From: Bacillota bacterium
Lineage (GTDB): Bacteria; Bacillota; Clostridia; Lachnospirales; Lachnospiraceae
Direction of reading: 5' to 3'
Length of the DNA: 64,000 bases
Assembly (NCBI GenBank): GCA_023436225.1
Contig: JAEZKA010000072.1
Span: forward strand, 1 to 64,000
Below are positions 34,751 through 43,575 of the stretch, piece by piece. The translations under genes were made by a program, and so were the position numbers. Position 1 is the first letter of the stretch, and every line of letters starts with the position of its first letter. The notes beneath the pieces were generated by a model. It ran no database searches. It had not been told where the DNA came from and saw nothing but the letters and a program-made list of their open reading frames with translations.

Positions 34751-35938
34751 ATGATCTCAGAAAAGATGATTGGTTTAGTGAAAAATAGCTCCGTAATCAG
34801 AGCAATGTTTGAAGAGGGGAAAAGACTAGCCGGTATCTATGGTGCCGAAAATGTTTATGATTTTAGCCTGGGGAATCCAAGCGTTGAGCCTCCGATGGAG
34901 ATTAAGGAAGCCTTGATCCAGGTTATCAATGATGAAACTCCGAATCTGGTCCACGGATACATGAATAACTCTGGATATGAGGATGTTAGAGAGAAGATAG
35001 CAGTATCCATCAATCATAACTTTGGTACCGATTTTCATTGCGACAATATCATCATGACCGTTGGTGCTGCCGGAGGTCTGAATGTTATTTTAAAGACATT
35101 ACTAAATCCTTTGGATGAGGTGGTGGTATTTGCTCCGTTCTTTGGAGAATATCGTAATTATATCAGCAATTTTGACGGTCAGATTGTCGTTGTCAGTCCT
35201 AACACCGTTGATTTTCAACCGAATCTGAAGGAGTTTGAAGAGAAGCTCTCCGCAAAGACGAAAGCAGTCCTTATAAATACCCCCAATAATCCGACTGGAG
35301 TTGTATATTCCGAGAAGACAATCCGGGAATTAGCAGATATTTTAAATAAGAAGCAACAGGAATTTGGTACTTCTATTTACTTGATTTCGGATGAACCTTA
35401 CCGAGAGCTGGCTTATGATGGAGTTCAAGTTCCTTACCTCACTAAGTATTATAAAAATACCATTGTAGGCTATTCTTATAGTAAATCACTTTCTCTTCCA
35501 GGTGAAAGAATTGGATATCTGGTGATACCAAAGGAAGTGGATGATTATGAGGATGTAGCAGCGGGAGCCAATGTTGCTAATCGTATTCTGGGTTATGTAA
35601 ATGCACCATCCTTGATTCAAAGGGCGGTAGCCAGATGTCTCGATGCAAAAGTGGATGTGGAAATTTATAACCGCAACCGTGAATTACTATATAATAATCT
35701 TGTTTCCTATGGATATGAATGTGTGAAACCACAAGGTGCTTTCTACTTATTTATTAAAGCTCTAGAGGAGAATGATAAAGCATTTTCTGAGGCGGCAAAG
35801 AAACATAACCTGTTAATTGTCTCCGGCTCCGCTTTCGGCTGCCCGGGATACTGCAGAATTGCATATTGTGTAGACTATGCCATGATTGAACGTGCTTTGC
35901 CTAAGTTTAAGAAGCTTGCTGAAGAATATGGGAGATAA
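34751..35938 (+). CDS. Class I/II pyridoxal-phosphate aminotransferase
   Basis: The protein has 395 residues and a fold type I architecture. Visible are NPSVEPP and the glycine-rich turn VGAAGGLN, INTPNNPTGVVYS, the SDEPYRELAYDG Asp-Tyr pair, and the Schiff-base lysine region YSYSKSLSLPGERIGY. It transfers amino groups between an amino acid and a 2-oxo acid; the specific pair is not readable. GAGG is 6 bases before ATG 34751. It precedes a second aminotransferase by 83 bases, so both may act in one amino acid pathway. Confidence 0.9.
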   Translation: MISEKMIGLVKNSSVIRAMFEEGKRLAGIYGAENVYDFSLGNPSVEPPMEIKEALIQVINDETPNLVHGYMNNSGYEDVREKIAVSINHNFGTDFHCDNIIMTVGAAGGLNVILKTLLNPLDEVVVFAPFFGEYRNYISNFDGQIVVVSPNTVDFQPNLKEFEEKLSAKTKAVLINTPNNPTGVVYSEKTIRELADILNKKQQEFGTSIYLISDEPYRELAYDGVQVPYLTKYYKNTIVGYSYSKSLSLPGERIGYLVIPKEVDDYEDVAAGANVANRILGYVNAPSLIQRAVARCLDAKVDVEIYNRNRELLYNNLVSYGYECVKPQGAFYLFIKALEENDKAFSEAAKKHNLLIVSGSAFGCPGYCRIAYCVDYAMIERALPKFKKLAEEYGR

Positions 35939-36021
35939 TCAAAACTTCATTATTAAGAAGCGATTTAGTATATTAGAAAGGAAGATGCAGCATCGTTATT
36001 TGCATGCTGTACGGATAACCT

Positions 36022-37092
36022 ATGAGAGCATGGGAACGAAATATTCGGACCGTTATTCCGTATATACCTGGTGAACAGCCGAATTGTAAGGATATGATAA
36101 AGCTGAATACGAATGAGAATCCTTATCCGCCGGCACCTGGCGTTAAAAAAGTCTTAGAGAACCTGGATGGAGATGTGCTAAGATTATATCCTGATCCGAC
36201 GATTAAATTATTGGTTGAGGAGTTGGCGAATTATTATCATCTTAAGGAAGAACAGGTATTTGTAGGTGTGGGGTCCGATGATGTATTGGCAACCGCCTTC
36301 TTAACCTTTTTCAATTCGAATAAGCCGGTGTTATTTCCTGATATCACCTACTCTTTTTATCCGGTTTGGTGCGATCTTTATCGGATTCCTTATGAGAGAC
36401 CTGCCTTGGATGAGGATTTCAGAATTATAAAAGAAGATTATTATAGAGAGAACGGCGGAATTGTTCTTGCCAATCCCAATGCACCTACCTCGATTTATGA
36501 AGAACTGAGTGTAATGGAAGACATCCTTAGGCGTAATCAGGAGTCAGTTGTAATTATAGATGAAGCCTATGTGGATTTCGCCGGCGCGTCTGCAATCGGA
36601 CTAATAGAGAAGTATGATAACCTTGTAGTAGTACAGACCTTTTCGAAGTCAAGATCGATGGCTGGAATGAGAATCGGTTATGCTATGGGTAATGCAGCCT
36701 TAATCAAAGCTTTAAATGATGTAAAGTATTCAATCAATTCCTACACCATGAATCAGACGTCCATATATGCTGGTGTTGAAGCAGTTAAGGATGTACCGTA
36801 TTATAAGGAAGGAATCAGGAAGATATTAGCTACCAGAGAGTGGTCTGAACGGGAATTAAAGAGCTTAGGATTTACTTTCCCAGAGTCCGGTGCGAATTTC
36901 ATTTTTGCGGCTCATAAAAGCATTCCAGCTAAAGATATATATGAAGCTTTAAAAAGTAACAATATCTTTGTTCGATATTTTAATGTTCCTAGAATTGACA
37001 ATTGTCTGCGTATTACAATAGGAACGGATGATGAGATGCATCGTATGTTTACTTATTTAAAGAGCTTTATTAATAGTTATAACAATAAATAA
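36022..37092 (+). CDS. hisC: Histidinol-phosphate aminotransferase-like enzyme
   Basis: The protein has 356 residues, the HisC length. It opens with the family's typical VIPYIPGEQP and LNTNENPYPP and has NPNAPTS, IIDEAYVDFAG and the lysine motif FSKSRSMAGMRIGYAMG. HisC converts imidazole-acetol phosphate to histidinol phosphate with glutamate; relatives also act on aromatic amino acids. A stop codon lies two codons upstream of the ATG, which fixes the start, but no good ribosome site is visible. No other his genes are nearby, so the true substrate is open. Confidence 0.85.
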   Translation: MRAWERNIRTVIPYIPGEQPNCKDMIKLNTNENPYPPAPGVKKVLENLDGDVLRLYPDPTIKLLVEELANYYHLKEEQVFVGVGSDDVLATAFLTFFNSNKPVLFPDITYSFYPVWCDLYRIPYERPALDEDFRIIKEDYYRENGGIVLANPNAPTSIYEELSVMEDILRRNQESVVIIDEAYVDFAGASAIGLIEKYDNLVVVQTFSKSRSMAGMRIGYAMGNAALIKALNDVKYSINSYTMNQTSIYAGVEAVKDVPYYKEGIRKILATREWSERELKSLGFTFPESGANFIFAAHKSIPAKDIYEALKSNNIFVRYFNVPRIDNCLRITIGTDDEMHRMFTYLKSFINSYNNK

Positions 37093-37119
37093 GTATATTC
37101 TTTGGGAGGAGCTTTTAAA

Positions 37120-37512
37120 ATGAAAGTACTGATTGCAGAAGATGATTTTGCCAGCAGAAAATTCATGCTTCGTTTTTTATCAAAATACGGTGAATGCGAT
37201 ATCACAGTGGATGGCGTAGAGGCTGTGGAGGCCTTTACGATGGCGTTGGAAGAGAATGAAGGGTATGATCTGGTTTGCCTTGATATCATGATGCCCGGAA
37301 TGGATGGTTATCAGGCATTAAAGAAGATAAGAGAGATAGAGCAGGAGAAGTTAGTTCCAGAGGATAAGGCAGTAAAGATAATTATGACTACCGCCCTAAA
37401 CGAGGGAAAGAACGTAACAAAAGCCTTTGATCTTGGTTGTACCGCTTATGCAGGTAAACCGATTGATCAGGACAAATTTGAAAATGTATTAAGGAAGCTT
37501 GACTTAATTTAG
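37120..37512 (+). CDS. Stand-alone response regulator receiver domain
   Basis: The protein has 130 residues and is a single CheY-like receiver. The acidic pair is in LIAEDDFASRKF, the phosphorylated Asp55 in CLDIMMPGMDGYQAL, and the conserved Thr and Lys in MTTALNEGKN and AYAGKPID. It has no output domain, so it acts by protein contact. No cognate kinase is adjacent. GGGAGGAG lies before ATG 37120. It is 27 bases after the hisC-like gene and probably cotranscribed with it, an odd pairing. Confidence 0.9.
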   Translation: MKVLIAEDDFASRKFMLRFLSKYGECDITVDGVEAVEAFTMALEENEGYDLVCLDIMMPGMDGYQALKKIREIEQEKLVPEDKAVKIIMTTALNEGKNVTKAFDLGCTAYAGKPIDQDKFENVLRKLDLI

Positions 37513-37580
37513 TCTAATAATCAAAATGAGAAGGATACACTTGACGGAAATTGGCAAAAAGGGAAGGCTCGGTAGATGGC

Positions 37581-38210
37581 ATGAATTATCAAAAGGAATT
37601 AGACAACTTAATAGAAAAGCTGGTGGAGCAGCAACTCCGGCCAAAACTCTTAATTCACAGCTGTTGTGCACCATGTAGCAGCTATGTTTTGGAATACCTT
37701 TCACAGTACTTTGAGATTACCATCTTTTACTTTAACCCGAATATCTATCCCGAAGACGAATATAATAGAAGAGTAGAGGAACAGAAGCAATTGATACAAG
37801 CAATGCCTCTAACCTCAAAGGTCAAGTTTCGCCAGGGAGAGTATCGGCCCCAGGAATATTATCAGGCAATCAAAGGACTGGAGAAGGAACCGGAGGGCGG
37901 TAATCGTTGTTTCGTATGCTATGAGATGCGACTTCGGGAAGCGGCACAACGAGCAAGAGAGGGTGGTTATGACTATTTTACAACTACCTTGTCCATCAGT
38001 CCTCATAAGAAATCGGAAAAGTTGAATGAAATAGGCAGCAACCTGGCAGCAGAATTTGGAGTTGCTTATCTTCCTTCGGATTTTAAGAAAAAGAATGGTT
38101 ATAAGCGCTCCATCGAATTGTCAAAGGAATATAATCTATACCGACAGGATTATTGCGGTTGTATATTTTCCATGAGGGATCAGCCGGAGCAGGGTGAAAC
38201 AATAAAGTAA
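37581..38210 (+). CDS. queH: Epoxyqueuosine reductase QueH
   Basis: The protein has 209 residues. It has the QueH (formerly DUF208) cysteine motifs LLIHSCCAPCSSY near the N-terminus, CFVCYEMR in the middle and DYCGC near the C-terminus, which hold an iron-sulphur cluster and the catalytic pair. It reduces epoxyqueuosine in tRNA to queuosine. ATG 37581 is preferred; a TTG at 37551 is possible. It ends 26 bases before a bidirectional terminator. Confidence 0.93.
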   Translation: MNYQKELDNLIEKLVEQQLRPKLLIHSCCAPCSSYVLEYLSQYFEITIFYFNPNIYPEDEYNRRVEEQKQLIQAMPLTSKVKFRQGEYRPQEYYQAIKGLEKEPEGGNRCFVCYEMRLREAAQRAREGGYDYFTTTLSISPHKKSEKLNEIGSNLAAEFGVAYLPSDFKKKNGYKRSIELSKEYNLYRQDYCGCIFSMRDQPEQGETIK

Positions 38211-38235
38211 TCGGATAGTGATTTATTACGTTAGA

Positions 38236-38273
38236 AAAAGGCTTAATTCTGAAAATCAGAATTAAGCCTTTAG
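38236..38273. terminator. Bidirectional terminator between queH and the SPOCS-like gene
   Basis: AAAAGGCTTAATTCTGA and TCAGAATTAAGCCTTT form a 15-bp stem with a 2-base loop, with A and T runs on the flanks. It serves the two convergent genes. Confidence 0.85.
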
Positions 38274-38332
38274 ATTTACATATTCCTAATCATTTAATTA
38301 AGAATGAATGGAGATAGCTTCCAATGCAGTGT

Positions 38333-39145
38333 TTACTTGACATCAGAGGGATCCATGGGTGGAATATTCCATTTATTATCCATTGGATAAGGTGTATTTA
38401 TTAAGTCTTCCTTAGGATGCGGCATAGGATGATCCGGTAAGCAGACCTGCTGCTTTTGAAGAAGTTTGATGCAAAGGTATAAGACGGACTTATCAGTAAA
38501 TTCCTGGAATTCCTCTTCGTTAATGCCGATCGGAGTGCCTCTATCATCGATGTCTGCATCGTATATTGCGGACCATTCAAGCTCACAAAAGACAGGTTCG
38601 TTAAATATTTCAACATTCGATCTATCTGCCTCTCTAATATCTTTCCCCATACGTTTCTCATCAAAATACCGGGCAACCATAGCTGGAGGATTGGGTATAA
38701 TTTGAGGCTTTTTACCACAGAAATCAACTTTTGTATAGACTTTAAACGGAACATGTACCGTGGTGTCTTTGATAGAACCGGCAATTGCATAACCTTTTGT
38801 ACAGCTTCTTGCAGCATATTCAATATTTTTTCTGATATATCCCTCGATAAAGACCTTATTTGTGGGAGGAATGTATCTGCATTGTGTTAAGAATACCTGT
38901 TTTTCAATTCTCTTTATCTCATATGCAGGCTCGTTTAGCCTGATCTTTGATTCGGAATCTATTTGAACAACAAATTCAGCAAGTACTTTGGGGATTTTGA
39001 AATTGCCTCCCCACCAGGGATAATTCTCGGCTGCTGGAAGAGTGTCTGCACTTATAACATTAGCCTGGCATTCCATAACACAGTTGGATTTAGCGTTAGC
39101 TTCTAAACTTGGAACATGGTTTTGGTTAAATTGTTTACCCTCCAT
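38333..39145 (-). CDS. SPOCS-like (DUF3794-type) protein, possible spore coat or exosporium protein
   Basis: The protein has 270 residues. The core (KIPKVLAEFVVQIDSES, IKRIEKQVFLTQCRY and FIEGYIRKNIEYA) matches the SPOCS/CsxC-type pattern found in clostridial spore outer-layer proteins; this is recognition by pattern. Several Cys residues (CVMECQ, SCTKGY, FCGKK) could crosslink. The C-terminus is Pro/Asp/Met-rich. AGGAG fits ATG 39145, nine bases away; an ATG at 39154 touches that site directly. It is a single-gene unit converging with queH. A sporulation promoter was not identifiable. Confidence 0.65.
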   Translation of the reverse strand: MEGKQFNQNHVPSLEANAKSNCVMECQANVISADTLPAAENYPWWGGNFKIPKVLAEFVVQIDSESKIRLNEPAYEIKRIEKQVFLTQCRYIPPTNKVFIEGYIRKNIEYAARSCTKGYAIAGSIKDTTVHVPFKVYTKVDFCGKKPQIIPNPPAMVARYFDEKRMGKDIREADRSNVEIFNEPVFCELEWSAIYDADIDDRGTPIGINEEEFQEFTDKSVLYLCIKLLQKQQVCLPDHPMPHPKEDLINTPYPMDNKWNIPPMDPSDVK

Positions 39146-39314
39146 ATATTTCATCTCCTAATCATATTATTTTTGGAAAATGAATAATATCATCTCCTAG
39201 TATATATTATTCAGCAAGACGAAAAATGTTAATATAGATCGATTACAGTCGAAGAAAATGAGGCAATATACCATATTTATACCTTGTTTATCTTCGTCAA
39301 TTCGTGTTCTTGTG

Positions 39315-39369
39315 TTGACAAATGATGGTTATCAGCTTATAATGTAGTAGCAAATGATAATTATTATCA
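39315..39369 (+). promoter_or_regulatory. feoAB promoter with Fur-box-like palindrome
   Basis: TTGACA (39315-39320) and TATAAT (39338-39343) have a 17-bp spacer. TGATAATTATTATCA (39355-39369) is a perfect palindrome covering about +5 to +20, close to the Fur consensus (GATAAT-type repeats). Iron-loaded Fur bound here would block transcription. Confidence 0.85.
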
Positions 39370-39429
39370 ATAAGAGTGAATCATTAACATATTGAGCTGG
39401 ATTCTTTATAGACAGAGAGGATGTAAGAT

Positions 39430-39654
39430 ATGACATTACGGGAGGCAAAAATTGGAGCTAATTATACTGTGAGCTCTTTGAATTTGGATATGGTTACACG
39501 GCGAAGGCTGGAGGCTCTTGGTCTGACCAGAGGTACGGATATTAGTATCTTGAATCGGAGTCGAAGTGGTGCAGTCATTCTGATGGTACGGGGAAGCAGA
39601 CTGGCACTTGGCAGTAAAATAGCTGAAACAATTCACATGAAGGAGGCATCCTAA
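39430..39654 (+). CDS. feoA: Ferrous iron transport protein A
   Basis: The protein has 74 residues and an SH3-like FeoA fold (PF04023), with LEALGLTRGTDI and a VRGSRLALGSKIA strand pair. FeoA binds FeoB in the cytoplasm and supports ferrous iron uptake. GAGAGG precedes the start. The stop overlaps the feoB start by one base. Confidence 0.94.
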   Translation: MTLREAKIGANYTVSSLNLDMVTRRRLEALGLTRGTDISILNRSRSGAVILMVRGSRLALGSKIAETIHMKEAS

Positions 39655-41735
39655 TGAAGAGCGAAATACAGGTTGGTTTTGTTGGTAATCCTAATTGTGG
39701 TAAAACTACATTATTTAATGCTTATACCGGTGCTAATCTAAAAGTAGCAAATTGGCCGGGAGTTACAGTGGAGAAGAAGGAGGGCGCCTTCAAGTATCAC
39801 GATCATAAGTTTAAGCTGGTGGATTTGCCCGGTATCTATAGCCTTACCTCGTATACAATGGAGGAAAGATTGACCAGAGAATATATTCTTGATTCGAATG
39901 TTGATGTCATTGTTAATATAGTGGATGCCTCCAGTCTGGAGAGAAATCTTTATCTTACGCTACAGTTAATCGAGCTTGGCAAGCCGGTAGTGCTCGCATT
40001 GAATATGATGGATATTGTTGAAGAAAGAGGCATGGAAATTGATCTCCATCGTCTGCCCGAGATGCTTGGAATTCCGGTAATTCCAGTATCGGCAAGAAAG
40101 AAGACCGGACTTGATATTCTGATGCATACCGTATCTCATCACAGGGATAAGAAATTGGATTATAACCTGGAGCATCATCATGAAAAGCGAAGCTTGAAGC
40201 ATGAGGGTGATTATAAACAAAAGGACAGTAATAAGCATAAGCATGAACATCATAATGAGTATACGATTGTATACAGCGATGATATTGAGGATAAGATTGA
40301 CGAAGTCAGCGAGCTGCTGAAAAGCAGATATGGTAATATTGATAATCTTCGTTGGCATGCTATTAAATTGATGGAAATGGATGAAGCCGTTATTGCAAAG
40401 TATCCATTAGAGCTTACCAAGGTGATAAAGCACAGCTATGAAGGAGATATCATCAACCAAAAATATGACTTTATAGAGGAGATTATAGAGGAGGTACTTG
40501 TTAATAAGCATAAAAAAGCGGCCTCCACCGATAAGATAGATCGTATTTTAACGCATCGTCTCCTTGGACTTCCTATTTTTCTTGGTATCATGGCGCTGGT
40601 ATTTTTCTTTACTTTCCAGATTGGTGATTTAATCAAGGGGGTATTTGAGGTAGGTTTAGGGGCTTTTTCCAACGGAGTTCTATATGTACTTAATAGCATT
40701 CACGCAGGATATTTCATAACCTCATTGATTGTTGATGGAATTATAGCAGGAGTGGGTGGTATATTAACCTTTCTCCCGAATATATTCATACTATTCCTTG
40801 CGTTAGCCTATCTGGAGGATAGTGGTTATATGGCCAGAGTTGCCTATGTCATGGATGGCATCATGGGTAAGCTTGGGTTGTCCGGACGAGCATTTATCCC
40901 AATGCTGTTAGGTTTTGGCTGTACTGTTCCCGCAATAATGGCTTCAAGATCTTTAGAGAATATGAGGGATCGTAGAAAGACAATTCTGGTTACGCCCTTT
41001 ATGTCCTGCAGTGCCAGACTTCCGATTTATGTATTGTTCTCCCAAATGTTTTTTGGGAAAAATGCAATGCTTGTCGCCTATTCCATGTACTTAATCGGTA
41101 TCGTTGTGGCGGTACTGGTGGCCTTTGCTATGAGTAACAAATCAGACCGCAGTGTGGGAAATACTCTGCTGATTGAATTACCGGAATATAAGACACCGAA
41201 TATGCGGACTATTTTTATCTATGTATGGGAAAAGGTAAAGGAGTACTTAACCAAGGCAGGAACCACTATATTTGCGGCATCTGTTGTGATTTGGTTTATC
41301 TTGAATTTCGGTCCGAACGGTATGGTAAGCGATATGTCTGAGAGTTTCGGTGCTATGATCGGCATGACAATAGCTCCTGTATTAAAACCTGCAGGTCTGG
41401 GAATGTGGCAGGTTGTTGTTGCCTTGATTTCCGGTATCGCTGCAAAGGAGGTTGTAGTATCCAGCTTCAGTGTGCTGTTCCAGATCGGAAATATCACATC
41501 TCCCGAAGGAATGGCCAGTTTAACCGAGATTCTGGCGAATTACGGCTTTGGTGCCTTAAATGCTTATGCCTTGATGGTATTCAGCCTTTTGTATATTCCA
41601 TGTGCAGCAACCATAGGTGTTATTCAGAGAGAAATGCGATCTGCAAAGTGGACCATATTCACGATTTTCTTTCAACTAGGTGTTGCGTTATTGGTATCAA
41701 CCCTGATCTATCAAATAGGCAGTCTGTTCCTATAA
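39654..41735 (+). CDS. feoB: Ferrous iron transporter B
   Basis: The protein has 693 residues. The N-terminal G domain shows G1 (GNPNCGKTT, residues 10-18), G3 (DLPGIYS) and G4 (NMMD). A His/Lys-rich insert at about 170-205 (KHKHEHHNEY) is unusual and may hold metal. The C-terminal half has two Gate domains with eight or more helices (GYMARVAYVMD, GFGCTVPAIMASR, ISGIAAKEVVVSS). It moves ferrous iron into the cell. Translationally coupled to feoA, with AAGGAGG before the start. Confidence 0.96.
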   Translation: MKSEIQVGFVGNPNCGKTTLFNAYTGANLKVANWPGVTVEKKEGAFKYHDHKFKLVDLPGIYSLTSYTMEERLTREYILDSNVDVIVNIVDASSLERNLYLTLQLIELGKPVVLALNMMDIVEERGMEIDLHRLPEMLGIPVIPVSARKKTGLDILMHTVSHHRDKKLDYNLEHHHEKRSLKHEGDYKQKDSNKHKHEHHNEYTIVYSDDIEDKIDEVSELLKSRYGNIDNLRWHAIKLMEMDEAVIAKYPLELTKVIKHSYEGDIINQKYDFIEEIIEEVLVNKHKKAASTDKIDRILTHRLLGLPIFLGIMALVFFFTFQIGDLIKGVFEVGLGAFSNGVLYVLNSIHAGYFITSLIVDGIIAGVGGILTFLPNIFILFLALAYLEDSGYMARVAYVMDGIMGKLGLSGRAFIPMLLGFGCTVPAIMASRSLENMRDRRKTILVTPFMSCSARLPIYVLFSQMFFGKNAMLVAYSMYLIGIVVAVLVAFAMSNKSDRSVGNTLLIELPEYKTPNMRTIFIYVWEKVKEYLTKAGTTIFAASVVIWFILNFGPNGMVSDMSESFGAMIGMTIAPVLKPAGLGMWQVVVALISGIAAKEVVVSSFSVLFQIGNITSPEGMASLTEILANYGFGALNAYALMVFSLLYIPCAATIGVIQREMRSAKWTIFTIFFQLGVALLVSTLIYQIGSLFL

Positions 41736-41793
41736 GAACCTGGCTCATATTTTAGAGCTGTGACATATACTTATTAAGGAAGGAGAATGGTAT

Positions 41794-41937
41794 ATGGCAG
41801 GTATTATTCTAGGTATTTTGATTATTGGATACACGGGTTATGTAATATATAAGAAAACAAAGGATGTGAAGGCAGGGAAATCCTGTTGCGACGGATGTTC
41901 CTCTTGCCAAGCAAAGGATAAGTGCGGAAAGATTTAA
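41794..41937 (+). CDS. FeoB-associated Cys-rich membrane protein
   Basis: The protein has 47 residues. One N-terminal membrane helix (GIILGILIIGYTGYVIY) is followed by a short Cys-rich tail with CCDGCSSC and a last KC. This is the FeoB-associated Cys-rich family (PF12669), found after feoB in Firmicutes and probably involved in delivering or sensing iron. AAGGAGAATGG lies 6-12 bases before the ATG. It is 58 bases after feoB, in the same transcript. The following 180 bases hold no gene. Confidence 0.88.
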   Translation: MAGIILGILIIGYTGYVIYKKTKDVKAGKSCCDGCSSCQAKDKCGKI

Positions 41938-42116
41938 GAACTGTTTTGTTAATATAAAATTCATTGTTATCCGAGTAATAGTTTATCTCAGGAATTGCTG
42001 TAGCATCCGATTATGTAGTTAAATATCGCGTGATGGGTGACAATAATAAACATATGATGTTTGCATGTTGATTAATCTTATCAATTACGCATCTGATAAC
42101 CGAATATAATAGAATT

Positions 42117-42181
42117 GAGGCTTACCCATCGTCGAACATTTATTTCGTCAAGCGTTCGATAGTGCATAAGCCTCCTTTTGC
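42117..42181 (+). terminator. Terminator of the feo operon
   Basis: GAGGCTTA with TAAGCCTC and ATCGTCGAAC with GTTCGAT form a long, two-part stem, followed by CTTTTGCTTT. Confidence 0.85.
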
Positions 42182-42391
42182 TTTAAAGTACAACCTGAAA
42201 AATATTCTCATGTCCTTGTCGACCTTTGTTAACGGAATCTTTTTAAGGTATGTAGCTAAAAGCAATGATGATATCTTAATTTGTTTAAAAATAAAAAAGG
42301 AAATGGAAGTAACGTGTAGAATATTAGTAGTATGAGTTTAGATTCGTCTTTTAAGCATCGTGTTGCGGTAGTTGGTAAGGGAGGGATTGAT

Positions 42392-43414
42392 ATGGAACAA
42401 AGAATTAATATCAGACAGAAGCTTGAAATTAGGGAACACGAGATACTCTGTCCCTATGCTGCATTTTCTGACCAATCTCTTGGTAGGGATCGATATGAAG
42501 AGCCCTGTGATATCCGACCGGCATATCAAAGAGATCGGGATCGTATCCTGCATTCCAAGGCATTTCGCAGATTAAAGCATAAAACTCAGGTTTTTTTGGC
42601 ACCCGAGGGTGACCATTACCGAACCAGACTAACACATACCTTAGAAGTATCGCAGATAGCTAGAACGATAGCTAAGGCGCTACTGCTTAATGAAGATTTG
42701 ACAGAGGCAATTGCCTTAAGTCATGACTTAGGACATACACCATTTGGACATGCCGGAGAGAGAGCTCTAAGCCGCGTATGCCCGGAAGGCTTTCAACATC
42801 ATTTACAGAGCATTCGTGTTGTTGAAATATTAGAAAATCACGGCAAGGGCCTTAACCTTACGAAGGAAGTCAGGGATGGGATAAGGCACCATCAGACAGA
42901 AGGAAATCCATCCACACTAGAGGGTAAGATTGTTAGGCTGTGTGATAAGATTGCTTATATCAATCATGATATCGATGATGCAATCCGTGGTCAGATTATT
43001 AGAGAAGAAGAGATACCAAAGGAGTTCACTGATATACTTGGACACAATCTGGGAAAGAGATTGGATACTTTGATTCATGATATTATAACAAACAGTGAGA
43101 ATAAAAACGATATCATCATGTCTAACGATATCCTTGTGGCAATGAAGAGGCTGAGGGAATTCATGTTCCAAAGTGTTTATACTAATAAAAAAGCAAAGAA
43201 CCAGGAAGAACAGGCGGAACGCCTTCTGGAGACCTTGTTTCTTTATTACTTAGAGCATCTGGAGAAGCTTCCCGAGGAATATCTACAGAGAATGAAGGGA
43301 TTGGATGAACCACCGTACCGCGTTGTATGCGATTATGTTGCAGGAATGACGGATCGTTACGCGGTAACTAAATTTAAAGATTTAATGATTCCCTCCGCTT
43401 GGAGTGTATATTAA
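42392..43414 (+). CDS. dgt: dGTP triphosphohydrolase (HD superfamily)
   Basis: The protein has 340 residues. HD motifs are present: RTRLTHTLEVSQIA (His), LSHDLGHTPFGHAGE (His-Asp pair) and YINHDIDD (Asp). The enzyme removes triphosphate from dGTP or related dNTPs. ATG 42392 has GGGAGGG 7 bases upstream; the frame runs further 5' without a ribosome site. dgt ahead of dnaG and rpoD is a common Firmicutes order. Confidence 0.94.
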   Translation: MEQRINIRQKLEIREHEILCPYAAFSDQSLGRDRYEEPCDIRPAYQRDRDRILHSKAFRRLKHKTQVFLAPEGDHYRTRLTHTLEVSQIARTIAKALLLNEDLTEAIALSHDLGHTPFGHAGERALSRVCPEGFQHHLQSIRVVEILENHGKGLNLTKEVRDGIRHHQTEGNPSTLEGKIVRLCDKIAYINHDIDDAIRGQIIREEEIPKEFTDILGHNLGKRLDTLIHDIITNSENKNDIIMSNDILVAMKRLREFMFQSVYTNKKAKNQEEQAERLLETLFLYYLEHLEKLPEEYLQRMKGLDEPPYRVVCDYVAGMTDRYAVTKFKDLMIPSAWSVY

Positions 43415-43575
43415 GACGGTATCATATACATTACTATAATCATAAAGGATAACGATTCAAAACATTGGAATGAACCAAAGCTGAGAGTAAGTCAGTTTAG
43501 AACCTGTTTTTAATTGTTATAATTAATAATATTTATGAGGTAAAATTAATTCTAGTTAGATGGGAGGAGCGCATA

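Noticed and set aside
38333..39145. Possible genes on the plus strand opposite the SPOCS-like gene
   Set aside because: The frames there lack ribosome sites and the minus-strand protein is recognisable throughout.
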